64,000 nucleotides of DNA from Candidatus Thiodiazotropha endoloripes (lineage in GTDB: Bacteria > Pseudomonadota > Gammaproteobacteria > Chromatiales > Chromatiaceae). Numbering within the stretch: position 1 is the first letter of the stretch; each line of letters begins with the position of its first letter. The notes beneath the pieces were generated by a model. It was not told where the DNA came from. It worked only from the letters and a program-made list of their open reading frames with translations, and did no database searches. The stretch spans positions 1,054,001 through 1,118,000 of the forward strand of contig LVKA01000008.1 in assembly GCA_001709035.1 (NCBI GenBank). The letters are read 5' to 3'. The translations under genes and the position numbers were made by a program. This document shows, piece by piece, positions 26,345-35,453 of the stretch.

Positions 26345-27356
26345 CAGAATTCAGCTAAATGACAAGTACCATCGGTTGATGGTAAGTCGTATTGAATGGC
26401 CATTTATTTCTCGATACTGGCGAGAGTCAGAACGCATTTGATCGTTTACCTGAATTCGGTCATGTGCCGTGATGCCGTAACAGTGAATCGAACAGGGAAT
26501 ACTTAATGATCTCTATCTGCTGAGTTTCCCAAAAGAGTAAAACTTAAAAAAAACTGCTTATGAATCGATTTTATTTAAGTGCCGATAGAGACAGCACTTG
26601 CTTGTTCCGCTGAATGAAGGGGTTTGTCAATGTTCACTTCAGATCTGTTAAATAATAGTCGCTACGGCTCCGAGTACCATATATAGAGATATCAATGGGT
26701 GGTCATAGTGCTCCCTTACTCCGGAATCAATGAAATCATGGTGAGTCGCAGGGAAATGATGACTCTCAACCGAGTTGAAATGTGTACAGCTTAGTGGGCA
26801 CGGTATGGCTACCTGTACCAGGCAGCTCCTCATATTGAGTCAGCGATGGGCAGACATCAGTCGTTTGCTTCCTGATAACTCAAGATCTCATTGAGTGGTT
26901 GAAAGAATCGAGGTTTCACTGGGAGAAGGGGGGAAATAGGCGCTATTGAGATCGTTTTTAATTGAAATATGAGCGCTAGAAGGCTGATTTTGAGCTAGAA
27001 ATTTGGCTTTCTGATGCCGATTTATACTCAGGTATTCACACTGTTTCGGCCAGTGTTCTGAAATAATTATGATCTAAATCAATACTTTATACCATAGACT
27101 TTTTTGCCGACTGTGCCGTTCCTATCGATGAATTCCAACCATTGGAAATTTGTGATCATTATCCCAAAATCGACTTTCCACTAGATACTAATAAAGTAAT
27201 GAAGGGAGTACCTCACAGTTTTTATTTGTTCGTAGCAGTAGCATTTTTCCATACCAGTATGTCATTGAGATTCTCAATTAAATACTGAATGGTCATGTTT
27301 ATGACCAATAACAGAAGTGTTCCAGGACAACCGATGTTGCCCGTTTTTATACTGAA
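26345..27356. other. About 1 kb AT-rich non-coding region
   Basis: This separates the leftward transporter from the rightward multihaem cytochrome gene. Short open frames here show no signal peptide, known motif or ribosome site. The only readable element is an FNR-like site at 27069-27082. The length is unusual for this otherwise compact region and could reflect a decayed gene or long leader. Confidence 0.5.
27069..27082. promoter_or_regulatory. FNR-like binding site upstream of the multihaem cytochrome
   Basis: ATGAT-CTAA-ATCAA matches the FNR consensus TTGAT-N4-ATCAA at nine of ten fixed positions. It lies ~300 bp before the cytochrome gene, so it would imply a long leader. It would place the cytochrome under oxygen control, which fits a respiratory reductase. 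Confidence 0.42.
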
Positions 27357-27374
27357 ATGGTTGGGATGAGAGCT

Positions 27375-30023
27375 ATGAACAGATTGTCTTTCCAGATGTT
27401 GTCAATAGTGGTTTTGGTTTTGCTATCAAACAGTGTGGCTATTGGTGCGGACTTTAAAATCGAGAAGGCGCTATGGAAAGTAGAAAAGTCCCTGTTGATC
27501 GTCAAGGCTACCGCCGACAAAGGGCAGAGATTGCGCATCGAAAACGCCTATGACTCAGCTCAGGTGCTCAAAGAGTCGAAGTTGAGAAAGGAGACTCTTA
27601 CTACCAGAGTTCGCTCACCGGAGCAGCTTCCCTGTCGGATCCGGGTTGTAAATGTAACCACGGGTAGAGAGTTGGAGCAGGATGTCAAGAGCAGTAACAC
27701 GGAACAGATTCCGCAAGGCTGCTATCCAACCGGCCCTTCAGAACCACCAGTCAATAAAGCACCAGTCGCAGATGCCGGTATCGATCAGTTGCATCAACTG
27801 CAAGCCGGGCAAACCAGCATAAAGGTTACCCTGGATGGCAGCGGTTCAACCGACCCGGATGGTAAAGTTACCGACTTTATCTGGACAGGTTCACCTGATC
27901 CTGCCGATGTGGTATCTCCATCAATTACGCTAAGCGAAGGTACGCATAAACTCAGTTTGGTCGTGGTAGATGATCAAGGTGAATCAAGCGTATCCGACCG
28001 TGTTCTGATTACTGTGGAAGCAGCTCCCGTCGAACCGCCAGCGGACAATGAAGTACCTGTCGCGGATGCGGGTGCTGACCAGACTCATCAACTGAAGGTC
28101 GGTCAGAGCAGCATGACATTCAACCTTGACGGCAGTGGCTCAATGGATCCGGATGGTTCTGTAGCCAGCTATCGATGGGATGGTTCACCCAACCCTGCAG
28201 ATAAGGCTTCTCCAAGTGTTTCACTTTCTGAAGGCAGCTATGAATTCACCCTGATGGTTACTGATGATCAAGGTGCAATGAGTGTCTCTGACACTGTATG
28301 GATTACTGTCAATGCCGCAACTACAGAGCCACCTCAGACTGCTGCAGAGGCCCATGCCAGCATCGTTATCTATGAAGGCCCATCAACCTGCATCAGCTGT
28401 CATGAAGACCAGGCGGTAGCCATGCACGGTTCCGTGCACTATCAACAGTCAGGGGATACCATCAATCTGACCAATGATGTGACTCCATTCAGCAGCAGTG
28501 GCCTTCCCCGCGCCGGTGAGCGTGGTGATGGTGCAATCGGTATCAACACCTATTGTGGCTCTCACTTGAACTCGCCCCGTTTTACCTGTGCGGGCTGCCA
28601 TGTGGGTAACGGTCGATTCCCCAATTCGGAACTGCCTTTGGACAAGACTGAACGCCAGGCTGAATTGAGCAATATCGACTGTCTGATGTGTCATCAGGAT
28701 AGTTACAAACGCTTCCCGAATGGTGACTTCGAGCCTCTGGAAATTGTTGAAATGGGTGCGGATGGTAAGCCTGATCCAAGCCTGCCACCAATCGTAAGGA
28801 CCGGCTCCCAGGGTATCCCTGTGGTCGATCCAGTCACTCTCGATTTCGAGTTCGAGCCGGCCGATGCCAACAGTACCCTGGTAGACCTGGGTGGATCACC
28901 GATGATGCAGGATCGCGTGTCTGCAGCACAATCTGTACACGCAACCACCAGAAAGTCCTGTCTCAGCTGCCATGCCAAAGCGGGTGGCGGCGATGGTACC
29001 AAGCGTGGTGATCTGTCATCCGCTCTGATCGATCCCGCTCCAAGCATCGATATTCATATGAGTTCAAGCGGTGAGAACCTCTCATGTGCCGATTGCCATG
29101 ATGCGGGCGGACACCGTGTGAAAGGGCGTGGTCTTGATCTCAGACCTAATGATGTCGCTGAGCACTTTACCTGTGAAAGCTGCCATGACAAGCCACATGG
29201 TGACTACAGCAACCGTAATGGCGGCAGCCGCGATAAGCATGCCACCCGGGTTGCCTGTCAGACTTGCCATATTCCAACCTATGCCAAGGGCGTGCCTACT
29301 GAAACCAATCGTGACTGGGAAGACCCACACTTCTCAGCAGCAGCCTGTAACGGTCGCGGTGGTTGGTTGCCAAGAGAGGATAAGGCCCTCAACCTGACAC
29401 CGACCTACCATTGGTTCGACGGCACCAGTCAGGTCTATGTGCTGGGTGAAGATCTGGCGGACTACCCGGTAACTGTATTGGAAGACGGCAGTGATGCGAT
29501 AACACTGGGTCAACCGAATGGCTGGGTCAATACGCAGAACGCCAAGATCTATCCAATGAAGGAGCATACCTCTAAGTCTGCTGTGCATGATGCAAGCAAC
29601 AGTCTGATTGCCCATTCAACCTTTGAGTTCTTCCGCACCGGCAGCTTCGATACCGCTGTACAGAGCGCACTGGAACAGACAGGGCAGTCAGGTGACAGCT
29701 ATAGCGTGAAGAAGGTACATACCTTCCAGACCCTCAACCACGGCGTGGAAGACTCCTCTGCAGCACTTGAGTGTGGCGCATGTCATGCGAGTCTGAGTGG
29801 TGGGCCTTTACGCATGGATCTGGCCAATGATCTTGGCTATGGCATGAAAGGCAATGAAGCTGAGGTCTGCACCCAGTGCCATGAGAACAAAGGCAGCATG
29901 AGTTTCACCAAAGTACATGAAAAGCATGTCAAGGATAAGGGCATCGATTGCTCCACATGCCATGAGTTCAGCAGACCAGAACGTGGCTTGAATGCAAATG
30001 TTGCCAAGTTTGTAGAGGACTAA
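27375..30023 (+). CDS. PKD-domain decahaem cytochrome c related to octahaem tetrathionate reductase
   Basis: About 882 residues (ATGs at 27357 and 27366 are also in frame). A signal peptide is followed by a ~90-residue N-domain, then two PKD domains ('PVADAGIDQLHQL...LDGSGSTDPDGKV' and 'PVADAGADQTHQL...LDGSGSMDPDGSV'). The haem region has ten CXXCH motifs: CISCH, CAGCH, CLMCH, CLSCH, CADCH, CESCH, CQTCH, CGACH, CTQCH, CSTCH. The stretch 'CLSCHAKAGGGDGTKRGDLSSAL...CADCH...GHRVKGRGLDL' closely follows octahaem tetrathionate reductase (OTR). OTR reduces tetrathionate, nitrite and hydroxylamine in vitro. Two extra haems and PKD modules are not usual, so this is probably a surface or periplasmic variant. 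A terminator follows. Confidence 0.85.
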   Translation: MNRLSFQMLSIVVLVLLSNSVAIGADFKIEKALWKVEKSLLIVKATADKGQRLRIENAYDSAQVLKESKLRKETLTTRVRSPEQLPCRIRVVNVTTGRELEQDVKSSNTEQIPQGCYPTGPSEPPVNKAPVADAGIDQLHQLQAGQTSIKVTLDGSGSTDPDGKVTDFIWTGSPDPADVVSPSITLSEGTHKLSLVVVDDQGESSVSDRVLITVEAAPVEPPADNEVPVADAGADQTHQLKVGQSSMTFNLDGSGSMDPDGSVASYRWDGSPNPADKASPSVSLSEGSYEFTLMVTDDQGAMSVSDTVWITVNAATTEPPQTAAEAHASIVIYEGPSTCISCHEDQAVAMHGSVHYQQSGDTINLTNDVTPFSSSGLPRAGERGDGAIGINTYCGSHLNSPRFTCAGCHVGNGRFPNSELPLDKTERQAELSNIDCLMCHQDSYKRFPNGDFEPLEIVEMGADGKPDPSLPPIVRTGSQGIPVVDPVTLDFEFEPADANSTLVDLGGSPMMQDRVSAAQSVHATTRKSCLSCHAKAGGGDGTKRGDLSSALIDPAPSIDIHMSSSGENLSCADCHDAGGHRVKGRGLDLRPNDVAEHFTCESCHDKPHGDYSNRNGGSRDKHATRVACQTCHIPTYAKGVPTETNRDWEDPHFSAAACNGRGGWLPREDKALNLTPTYHWFDGTSQVYVLGEDLADYPVTVLEDGSDAITLGQPNGWVNTQNAKIYPMKEHTSKSAVHDASNSLIAHSTFEFFRTGSFDTAVQSALEQTGQSGDSYSVKKVHTFQTLNHGVEDSSAALECGACHASLSGGPLRMDLANDLGYGMKGNEAEVCTQCHENKGSMSFTKVHEKHVKDKGIDCSTCHEFSRPERGLNANVAKFVED

Positions 30024-30072
30024 AAAAAGGAGATGGTTTAACAGCAGGGACGCTGAATAGAACTCACAACCT

Positions 30073-30103
30073 AACCCATCCTGTCAGCAGGGTGGGTTTT
30101 TTA
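30073..30103 (+). terminator. Rho-independent terminator of the multihaem cytochrome gene
   Basis: AACCCATCCTG (30073-30083) pairs with CAGGGTGGGTT (30088-30098) with one G-T pair and a 4-base loop, running into a T-tract. It begins 50 bp after the stop codon. Confidence 0.8.
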
Positions 30104-30476
30104 TTGGACGACTGTTCTTATACAACACGAAAGCTATATCAGCAGTAGCATAAATAACTGGAGGCCAAATGCCGTATAAACATGCAGCTGAATAAGTAAA
30201 ACAGTCCGCGAATAAACGCGAATGGTTTTACTGATGCGGATCGGGCTGAAGCAGTTGAATCAAGCCGCAAATAGACGCCAAGCAGCGCCAACGGCCGATG
30301 AATGCTCACAGGCTATGTCACTGAATGGGTCCAATCGAATGCCAAATACTAATACAATTTGCCACTCTTGTTTGCGAAGTTTAAAAACAAAAAACAATCC
30401 GCTGTAGGCCCCCAAGGCAGAATCCACCTCCGGATTAGAGTAGGATTATCAGATCATAGGCAACAGCGATTGACGG
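30104..30476. other. Non-coding stretch with short repetitive 'CGCGAATAAACGCGAAT' motif
   Basis: About 370 bp between the cytochrome terminator and the convergent DsrE-like gene. It contains short tandem-like pieces (CCGCGAATAAACGCGAATGG near 30208 and CCGCAAATAGACGCCAAG near 30263) that look like copies of one degenerate dispersed motif. No gene is supported. Confidence 0.4.
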
Positions 30477-30953
30477 TCAATCGTAGTCCGGTCCTTGCAG
30501 CACAATCAACACAAAGCCAAGATTCTGGTAGTCGCGTATCTGTGCCGGAGCGGATGGTGAAACGTCGATATAGTCCGGAAAATCCTCGGGTGTGTAACCA
30601 TCCCAACTGGCATGGGTGCCGCAAACATGCAGATCGATCTCGTCGGCTCGCAGCTGACGTGCATACTCATGTATTGGCGCCAACAGACCATCGGATTCGT
30701 CCGCCAACAAGGCAAATTGCTCACGACCGTGGGTCACCACCGCAATCGCCAGATCAGGAAATCGCTCCCTTAAACGGGCACTGAGTTTTGCTATTTTGGG
30801 CAGTGCCCAACCTAAGGCGTCATCATCATCCTCAAGGATCTCAAAGACCACACCGGCGGGTTCCTCCTTGGCCTGCAGGAGACGCTCGATTTCTGCATCG
30901 GCCAACAGAGGAGCAGTGAAGCAGAGCATCAGTAGAAAGGAGAAGAAATGCAT
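30477..30953 (-). CDS. Exported DsrE-like protein
   Basis: 158 residues with a signal peptide (about 1-18) and a DsrE/DsrF-like alpha/beta fold. Features are 'AIAVVTHGREQFAL', an internal Cys in 'IDLHVCGTHASW' at the position used for sulfur binding in the superfamily, and 'PAQIRDYQNLGFVLI' at the end. Soluble DsrE proteins carry sulfur in cytoplasmic oxidation. A periplasmic member with one Cys may handle persulfide sulfur, but this is inference. It lies between a multihaem reductase-like gene and a WD40-cytochrome gene, which fits a redox or sulfur context. Confidence 0.82.
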   Translation of the reverse strand: MHFFSFLLMLCFTAPLLADAEIERLLQAKEEPAGVVFEILEDDDDALGWALPKIAKLSARLRERFPDLAIAVVTHGREQFALLADESDGLLAPIHEYARQLRADEIDLHVCGTHASWDGYTPEDFPDYIDVSPSAPAQIRDYQNLGFVLIVLQGPDYD

Positions 30954-31347
30954 CTGAAAAATCCTATCCGGTCAGTATCTGAGTAGGTAGACATTGGTTG
31001 CAGGTTCAAGTTTCAAAACACTGATCGCAATGGCTGGTTTAAACAACGAGGGAGAGATTAAAATCTATCACAGAGTGATTCAGGATTGATATGGATGATA
31101 TCTGCTTGTAGCAATACAATGAGAGAGCCGTGAAGTAATATCGAACTCCAAGTTCGCCTCCAGCCCACATCCATCTGGGACAAGACAGCCCTGATTCAGA
31201 ACTTATGGGGTACGGTGAGTATGGCTGCATTAAGGGCGGCTGCAATCGCATATGCATACTACAAAGTATCGATGCCTGAATAATTGGCGCCTACACTTTT
31301 AATGTTTCACCGTGTGATTGTAAAACAACTCCCGAACCAGTGATGAT
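30954..31347. other. Non-coding stretch, nothing recognised
   Basis: About 390 bp between two leftward genes. I see no conserved frame, repeat or clear terminator in it. Confidence 0.45.
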
Positions 31348-32664
31348 TTATTGGTTTTTCAGGTAATCGATTAAAGCAGCACGTTTTTCAGCATCCGGGA
31401 TTTTCTGTAGTGGCATTTTGGACCCGGGAACAACATGGTTCGGTCCCTTGGCAAACAGCTCATCCATCGTCTGTTCAGTCCACACCACATCAGATTGAAC
31501 CAATCCCTGAGAATAGGGGTACTCAGCAAGGGTACCCGCCTTACGGCCCATGATTTTATACAGGGATGGGCCGGCACGATTGGACACTTCTGGATTGAGG
31601 CTGTGACAGACACTGCATTTACGCGCAAACTGCAACTCGCCAAGGGGTACGCCTGATGTCACCTGGAAACGCCTCTGATAATGGTGTTTGCCCCAGTCTG
31701 TGCTATCGGTATCCGAGATCTTCCAGTATTTAACCTCGTCATCGAGAGAGCCGAAATAGATACCCTTGCCATCAGCGGTAAAAGCCAATGCCCACACCGG
31801 GCCAGGTATACCGGTTGTTTCACCGATCACTGACCACTGCTGAGAGTCCCATACCCGGATCACGCCATCAATGCCGCCGCTGGCTATCAGACCATGTCGG
31901 TCAGAAACCGCAAGTCCCATTACCGGCTTTTCATGTGGGATCAGGATCTTGGAAATCGTGGCGGATGTCACATTGAGCAGTTGTACATCGCCATTGCTGG
32001 TGCCAAACAGAATTTGACCTGCAAACCAACGCATAATATTGATCGGCCAGTCGTGATCATGAAGGACTTTTATAAAGTCCCCCGTTTGTGTATCCCAACT
32101 TCTGATTTTGCCGTCATAGCCCCCTGCGTAGACGGTTTTTCCATCGGTTGAAAGTAGCACGGAGTGCATGGTTTGTTGATGCACTTTGATTTCATGCAGA
32201 GCCTTTCTGGATTGAAGATCCCATAGACGGACAGTGCCATCCCAACTTGCCGATGCCAGCAAGTTGCTATCTGCTGTGACATCAACCGAAACAACTTTGG
32301 CCTGATGGCCGACAAACCTGTGTAACAGTTTCTGTTCTTTCACATCCCATAGATAGACCGTGCCATCATCACCACTGGAAACTGCCTCTGTTCCTGAAGG
32401 CAGAAACCGGACTTCAGCGACAGCGCCCCGATGCTCGAGGAAACGTTTTGTACTCTTGGGTTGTGGGGAATCAAGGTCCCATAACATCACCGTGTAATCG
32501 AGGCTGCCCGAGATGGCCTGTTTGCCATCCGGACTGATCGAAACGCAATTAACCGGTCCTCCATGACCATTGAGCTGCCTGTTGGAGTCAGGGGGTTCAG
32601 CACCTGTTGATGAAAAATGGCTAAACAACAGGAAAGCAAAAAAAGAAAATTTTAAGGCTTTCAT
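31348..32664 (-). CDS. WD40 beta-propeller fused to a class I cytochrome c
   Basis: 438 residues. A signal peptide (about 1-22) precedes seven or so WD40-type blades (about 30-325), with repeated 'GHGGPVNCVSISPDGKQAISGSLDYTVMLWD' and 'VRLWDLQS' patterns. A C-terminal cytochrome c domain has the haem site CSVCH, 'RAGPSLYKIMGRKAG' and the axial Met in 'PGSKMPL'. The protein is periplasmic. Known relatives occur in sulfur-oxidising and denitrifying bacteria without a settled role. The propeller probably serves as a docking platform or interaction surface for an electron-transfer partner. Confidence 0.9.
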   Translation of the reverse strand: MKALKFSFFAFLLFSHFSSTGAEPPDSNRQLNGHGGPVNCVSISPDGKQAISGSLDYTVMLWDLDSPQPKSTKRFLEHRGAVAEVRFLPSGTEAVSSGDDGTVYLWDVKEQKLLHRFVGHQAKVVSVDVTADSNLLASASWDGTVRLWDLQSRKALHEIKVHQQTMHSVLLSTDGKTVYAGGYDGKIRSWDTQTGDFIKVLHDHDWPINIMRWFAGQILFGTSNGDVQLLNVTSATISKILIPHEKPVMGLAVSDRHGLIASGGIDGVIRVWDSQQWSVIGETTGIPGPVWALAFTADGKGIYFGSLDDEVKYWKISDTDSTDWGKHHYQRRFQVTSGVPLGELQFARKCSVCHSLNPEVSNRAGPSLYKIMGRKAGTLAEYPYSQGLVQSDVVWTEQTMDELFAKGPNHVVPGSKMPLQKIPDAEKRAALIDYLKNQ

Positions 32665-33002
32665 TTGTTTTTCCTTTTATATCAGCACTGCTGTTGGCTG
32701 TTTGGCCACTGGTTAATAAAAGGTGTGGAAATAGAAGGATATACCTAATTCAGACTTAGGCTAGTGTATATGCGGGCCCGTCTGATGCTGAACTGATTCC
32801 ATTGAGAATGAACTTTGTTTGTTACCTCTGTGATTTCAAATGAAATAAACCAATGCAGCTGAAATCACCATTGATAAAGTATGGTTAAGCGAAGGTGGCG
32901 TTAAATTATTGAGATTATAACCGAATCACCCAGCTAAAAGGATGCTGGTTTCTTATCTGTCATCAGACGCTAATTCAAGTCTCGACAGACAGTGCTCTCA
33001 AG
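32665..33002. other. Non-coding stretch, nothing recognised
   Basis: Lies between the WD40-cytochrome gene and the broken hydrolase gene. It is AT-rich and probably contains the promoter of the cytochrome gene at its left end. No gene is supported. Confidence 0.45.
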
Positions 33003-33968
33003 TCACTCTCTCTTCCATGATTGCAAATGTTTCTGCATAAACAAGGCGGCACGAACGGTTGCATCTTTGGTCGCCAGGTCATCTGCAAAGGTACGAATAT
33101 GTATCGGTCGAAAATCGAATCCACGACCAACCCCCGGATAGGTTAACAGGCGTACGTCCTTGCCCGATTGTTTCATCGATTTAACGGCAGTCTCAATCGA
33201 GCGCCGGCGCTGATACTGTTCATACTCGCCCATCACAATCATGGTTGGAATCTCAAGGCGATCGGCTTCAATCGCATAGCGGTACACCTGCATGGGCTCT
33301 TCGGCGTTGGGGTTCTGCCAATGAGGGTAGAAGGCGACATAACAAGCAATATCCTTCTGTTGCCGCTTATATTTTACTGCTACCTGTAACGTGTAGTAAC
33401 CGCCACGTGTGTGGGAGTATAGACAGACTCTGGACGTCGAAACATCGGTTTGGGCAAGCAGATAATCCACTCCAGCGTTGGTATCGCCCTCAGTGGCATC
33501 GAGATGCTCGATTGGTAGTTTGTCTATGAAGCGGGCGGTATAGACATCGGGTGCCAAAACCACAAAGCCACGCGCGGCCATACGTCGGGGTAATCGTTGT
33601 ACCAGGTTATCCAAACCACGACGTCCGTGCTGAAACAACACCCCAGGCTACTTACCCTGCTTCCTGGGCCTGTAGAGAATCGCCGGAATTTCCGTATTGT
33701 CATCCGGATTCAGATAGGTTACTTTTTTTTCAATGACTTCAAAGTTTGAAGGGGTCTCCAGTATGCCGTGCTCATGCCAGTTTTCATCGAACCAGAATTT
33801 TTCAGTTAGTGGTCTGGTATTGATAGGAGCCTCAAGCATTCGGCCAACCACAGTGTCAGATGGGGTGATGGGGGTTGAATTATTTTCTGTTGCTTCTGCC
33901 TGATGGGTTGTTGGGAAAATTACGAGTAAAAAAGTCGTAATCGAAAATACACATGCTTTAGCATACAT
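33003..33968 (-). pseudogene. Exported dienelactone-hydrolase-like protein interrupted by an in-frame amber codon
   Basis: One continuous frame of ~322 codons broken only by TAG at 33648-33650 (minus strand). Residues before it (signal peptide about 1-25, then 'FEVIEKKVTYLNPDDNTEIPAILYRPRKQGK') and after it ('PGVLFQHGRRGLDNLVQRLPRRMAARGFVVLAPDVY') belong to one alpha/beta hydrolase domain, and no frame shift is needed to join them. A single base change from CAG (Gln) would restore the reading. The catalytic sites also look eroded: the nucleophile elbow is SHTRGG, the Asp position reads 'MGEYEQY', and the usual 'GHGF' His is Arg (VGRGFD). A decaying gene is the simplest reading; amber readthrough or sequencing error is possible. 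Confidence 0.75.
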
Positions 33969-34062
33969 AGGTATATCCTACCGAGTTTCTTTCGCTACTA
34001 TTACAGGTAGTATGGTCGGTAATTGATAAATAGAGAAACCAGAGAACCCCTTTGAACATTCC

Positions 34063-34088
34063 GTCATTCCGGCGAAGGCTGGAATCCT
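34063..34088. repeat. REP-like palindrome
   Basis: The stretch GTCATTCCGGCGAAGGCTGG with following AATCC contains an imperfect palindrome (ATTCCGGC / GGCTGGAAT) of the kind dispersed between genes in many proteobacteria. Only one copy is visible in this window. Confidence 0.45.
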
Positions 34089-34202
34089 AAATCTGTGGAG
34101 ATAACGAAAGCCTTTAGGTCAGTAGTTCTTGAATAAGCGCTGAGCTTTAAACAATTTACCTTTTTACAATGAGTTACATTGGATGAACGAAAATAATATG
34201 GG

Positions 34203-34580
34203 ATGATCACCATGACATCGGAAAATTCTTCAGACAAACTGGACCAGATTGTTGCCGAAGCACGTCGAAACCGGGAGCAGCGGGAAAAAGGCTATCGTGA
34301 ACAGGCGTTGAAGATGTACCCTTGGGTGTGCGGGCGATGCGCAAGGGAGTTCACTCGTGAAAACCTGCGAGAGCTTACCGTACATCACAGGGATCACAAT
34401 CACGACAATAATCCGGCTGATGGTAGCAACTGGGAATTGTTGTGTATCTACTGCCATGATAACGAACATTCCCGCTACAAAGATTCCAGTTACGGCGATG
34501 CATCCGAGAGTAAACAGACGAATAGTGCCACGCACAACCCATTCGCCGATTTGGCAAGCATGCTTAAGGAGAAGAAGTAA
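34203..34580 (+). CDS. yajD: YajD family HNH nuclease
   Basis: 125 residues. An N-terminal charged helix leads to the HNH core: two Cys in 'WVCGRCAREF', 'LTVHHRDHNHDNNPADGSNWELLCIYCHDNEHSRY' and a second pair 'CIYC', with the catalytic His in 'VHHRDHNHDN'. This is the form of E. coli YajD. Members are presumed metal-dependent nucleases of unknown cellular role. The start could also be ATG 34212. It ends three bases before the DUF2164 gene, so the two are probably co-transcribed. Confidence 0.9.
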   Translation: MITMTSENSSDKLDQIVAEARRNREQREKGYREQALKMYPWVCGRCAREFTRENLRELTVHHRDHNHDNNPADGSNWELLCIYCHDNEHSRYKDSSYGDASESKQTNSATHNPFADLASMLKEKK

Positions 34581-34583
34581 CAC

Positions 34584-34838
34584 ATGTCTGCAATAGAGTT
34601 TTCAAACGATGAGAAAGCGTTCATCGTGCATAAGATCAAAAACTATTTCAGTGAAAAACTCGATCAGGAGATTGGTCAGTTCGATGCAGAGTTTCTACTG
34701 GACTTCTTCTCAGAAGAGATCGGTTCATATTACTACAACCGCGGCTTACAAGATGCCCGGGCAGTGCTTGAGAGTCGGTTGGAGAACATCGATGAGGCTC
34801 TGTATGAGATTGAAAAGCCAACTGAGTTTGCACGTTAG
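34584..34838 (+). CDS. DUF2164 family protein
   Basis: 84 residues, acidic and helical. The pattern 'FSNDEKAFIVHKIKNYFSEKLDQEIGQFDAEFLLDFFSEEIGSYYYNRGLQDA' is characteristic of DUF2164, a short cytosolic family found widely in proteobacteria with no known function. It follows yajD by three bases in the same direction. Confidence 0.88.
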   Translation: MSAIEFSNDEKAFIVHKIKNYFSEKLDQEIGQFDAEFLLDFFSEEIGSYYYNRGLQDARAVLESRLENIDEALYEIEKPTEFAR

Positions 34839-34941
34839 TGGCTATTTGAACAATCAGTTGCAACTACTCAAAGTGGTTGTAAATAAGGTACATTATCTCA
34901 TTGCTGCCTCACTAACTTTCAGTCTAACTCACACAAATCTG

Positions 34942-34984
34942 AAAGCCCCTCTCCCTTTACGGGAGAGGGGTTGGGGAGAGGGTG
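34942..34984. repeat. REP-like CCCCTCTCCC/GGGAGAGGGG palindrome, copy 1
   Basis: GCCCCTCTCCC and GGGAGAGGGG form a stem around TTTAC, followed by GGGGAGAGGG. The same sequence with minor changes occurs at 43204-43246 and 43936-43978. An inverted relative lies ~90 bp downstream. Confidence 0.7.
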
Positions 34985-35075
34985 TACGCGAAGCGTTTCA
35001 TGAGAGTCAAAGATAAAGCCGCTTTTACCCTTCATTTATTATCATATCGATTCTTGGTGAAATGATGCGGGTCAT

Positions 35076-35122
35076 TCTCCCCCTCTCCCCCGGCCCCTCT
35101 CCCGCAAGGGGAGAGGGGAGCT
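35076..35122. repeat. REP-like palindrome, inverted partner of copy 1
   Basis: CCCCTCTCCC-CCGG then CCCCTCTCCC-GCAA-GGGGAGAGGGG: the reverse-complement arrangement of the repeat at 34942-34984. The pair forms a BIME-like unit, seen again at 43204-43323. Confidence 0.65.
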
Positions 35123-35453
35123 GTTCACCCCACTGGTTTGACTCGCTGACGATATGTGACTCTTTCCAGCTTTAATCCCCTGCTGCACGATGCTTTTCAT
35201 GTCTCAACTCACAATCTGCAAGAAAAGCTAAATACATTTCATCAGCTAACGGTATAACCTTCGAAGTTAATGGGGCCGCTGTGACATTATCTGCTTAATT
35301 TAAAATAGACCTGCGGAAGCAGAAAGGTAAATGACGACTTATTCAGTAGATAAATTGAATGGGGTAGGGTGTCTTCACAGAAAGTACCTGTTAACAATGA
35401 TTGGTATTAGTTGAGTAGTCTAGTGATCAATCAAAAACCAATACTTTGTTCCG

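Larger units (their letters stand above)
34839..35453. other. 615-bp gene-free stretch holding paired REP-like elements
   Basis: Contains the two GC-rich palindromes at 34942-34984 and 35076-35122 and otherwise AT-rich sequence. It separates the yajD/DUF2164 pair from the 3' end of the AbiEii toxin gene. No gene is supported. Confidence 0.5.

Noticed and set aside
26648-26833. Short open frame in the 1-kb gap
   Set aside because: No ribosome site, signal or recognisable domain; expected by chance in AT-rich DNA.
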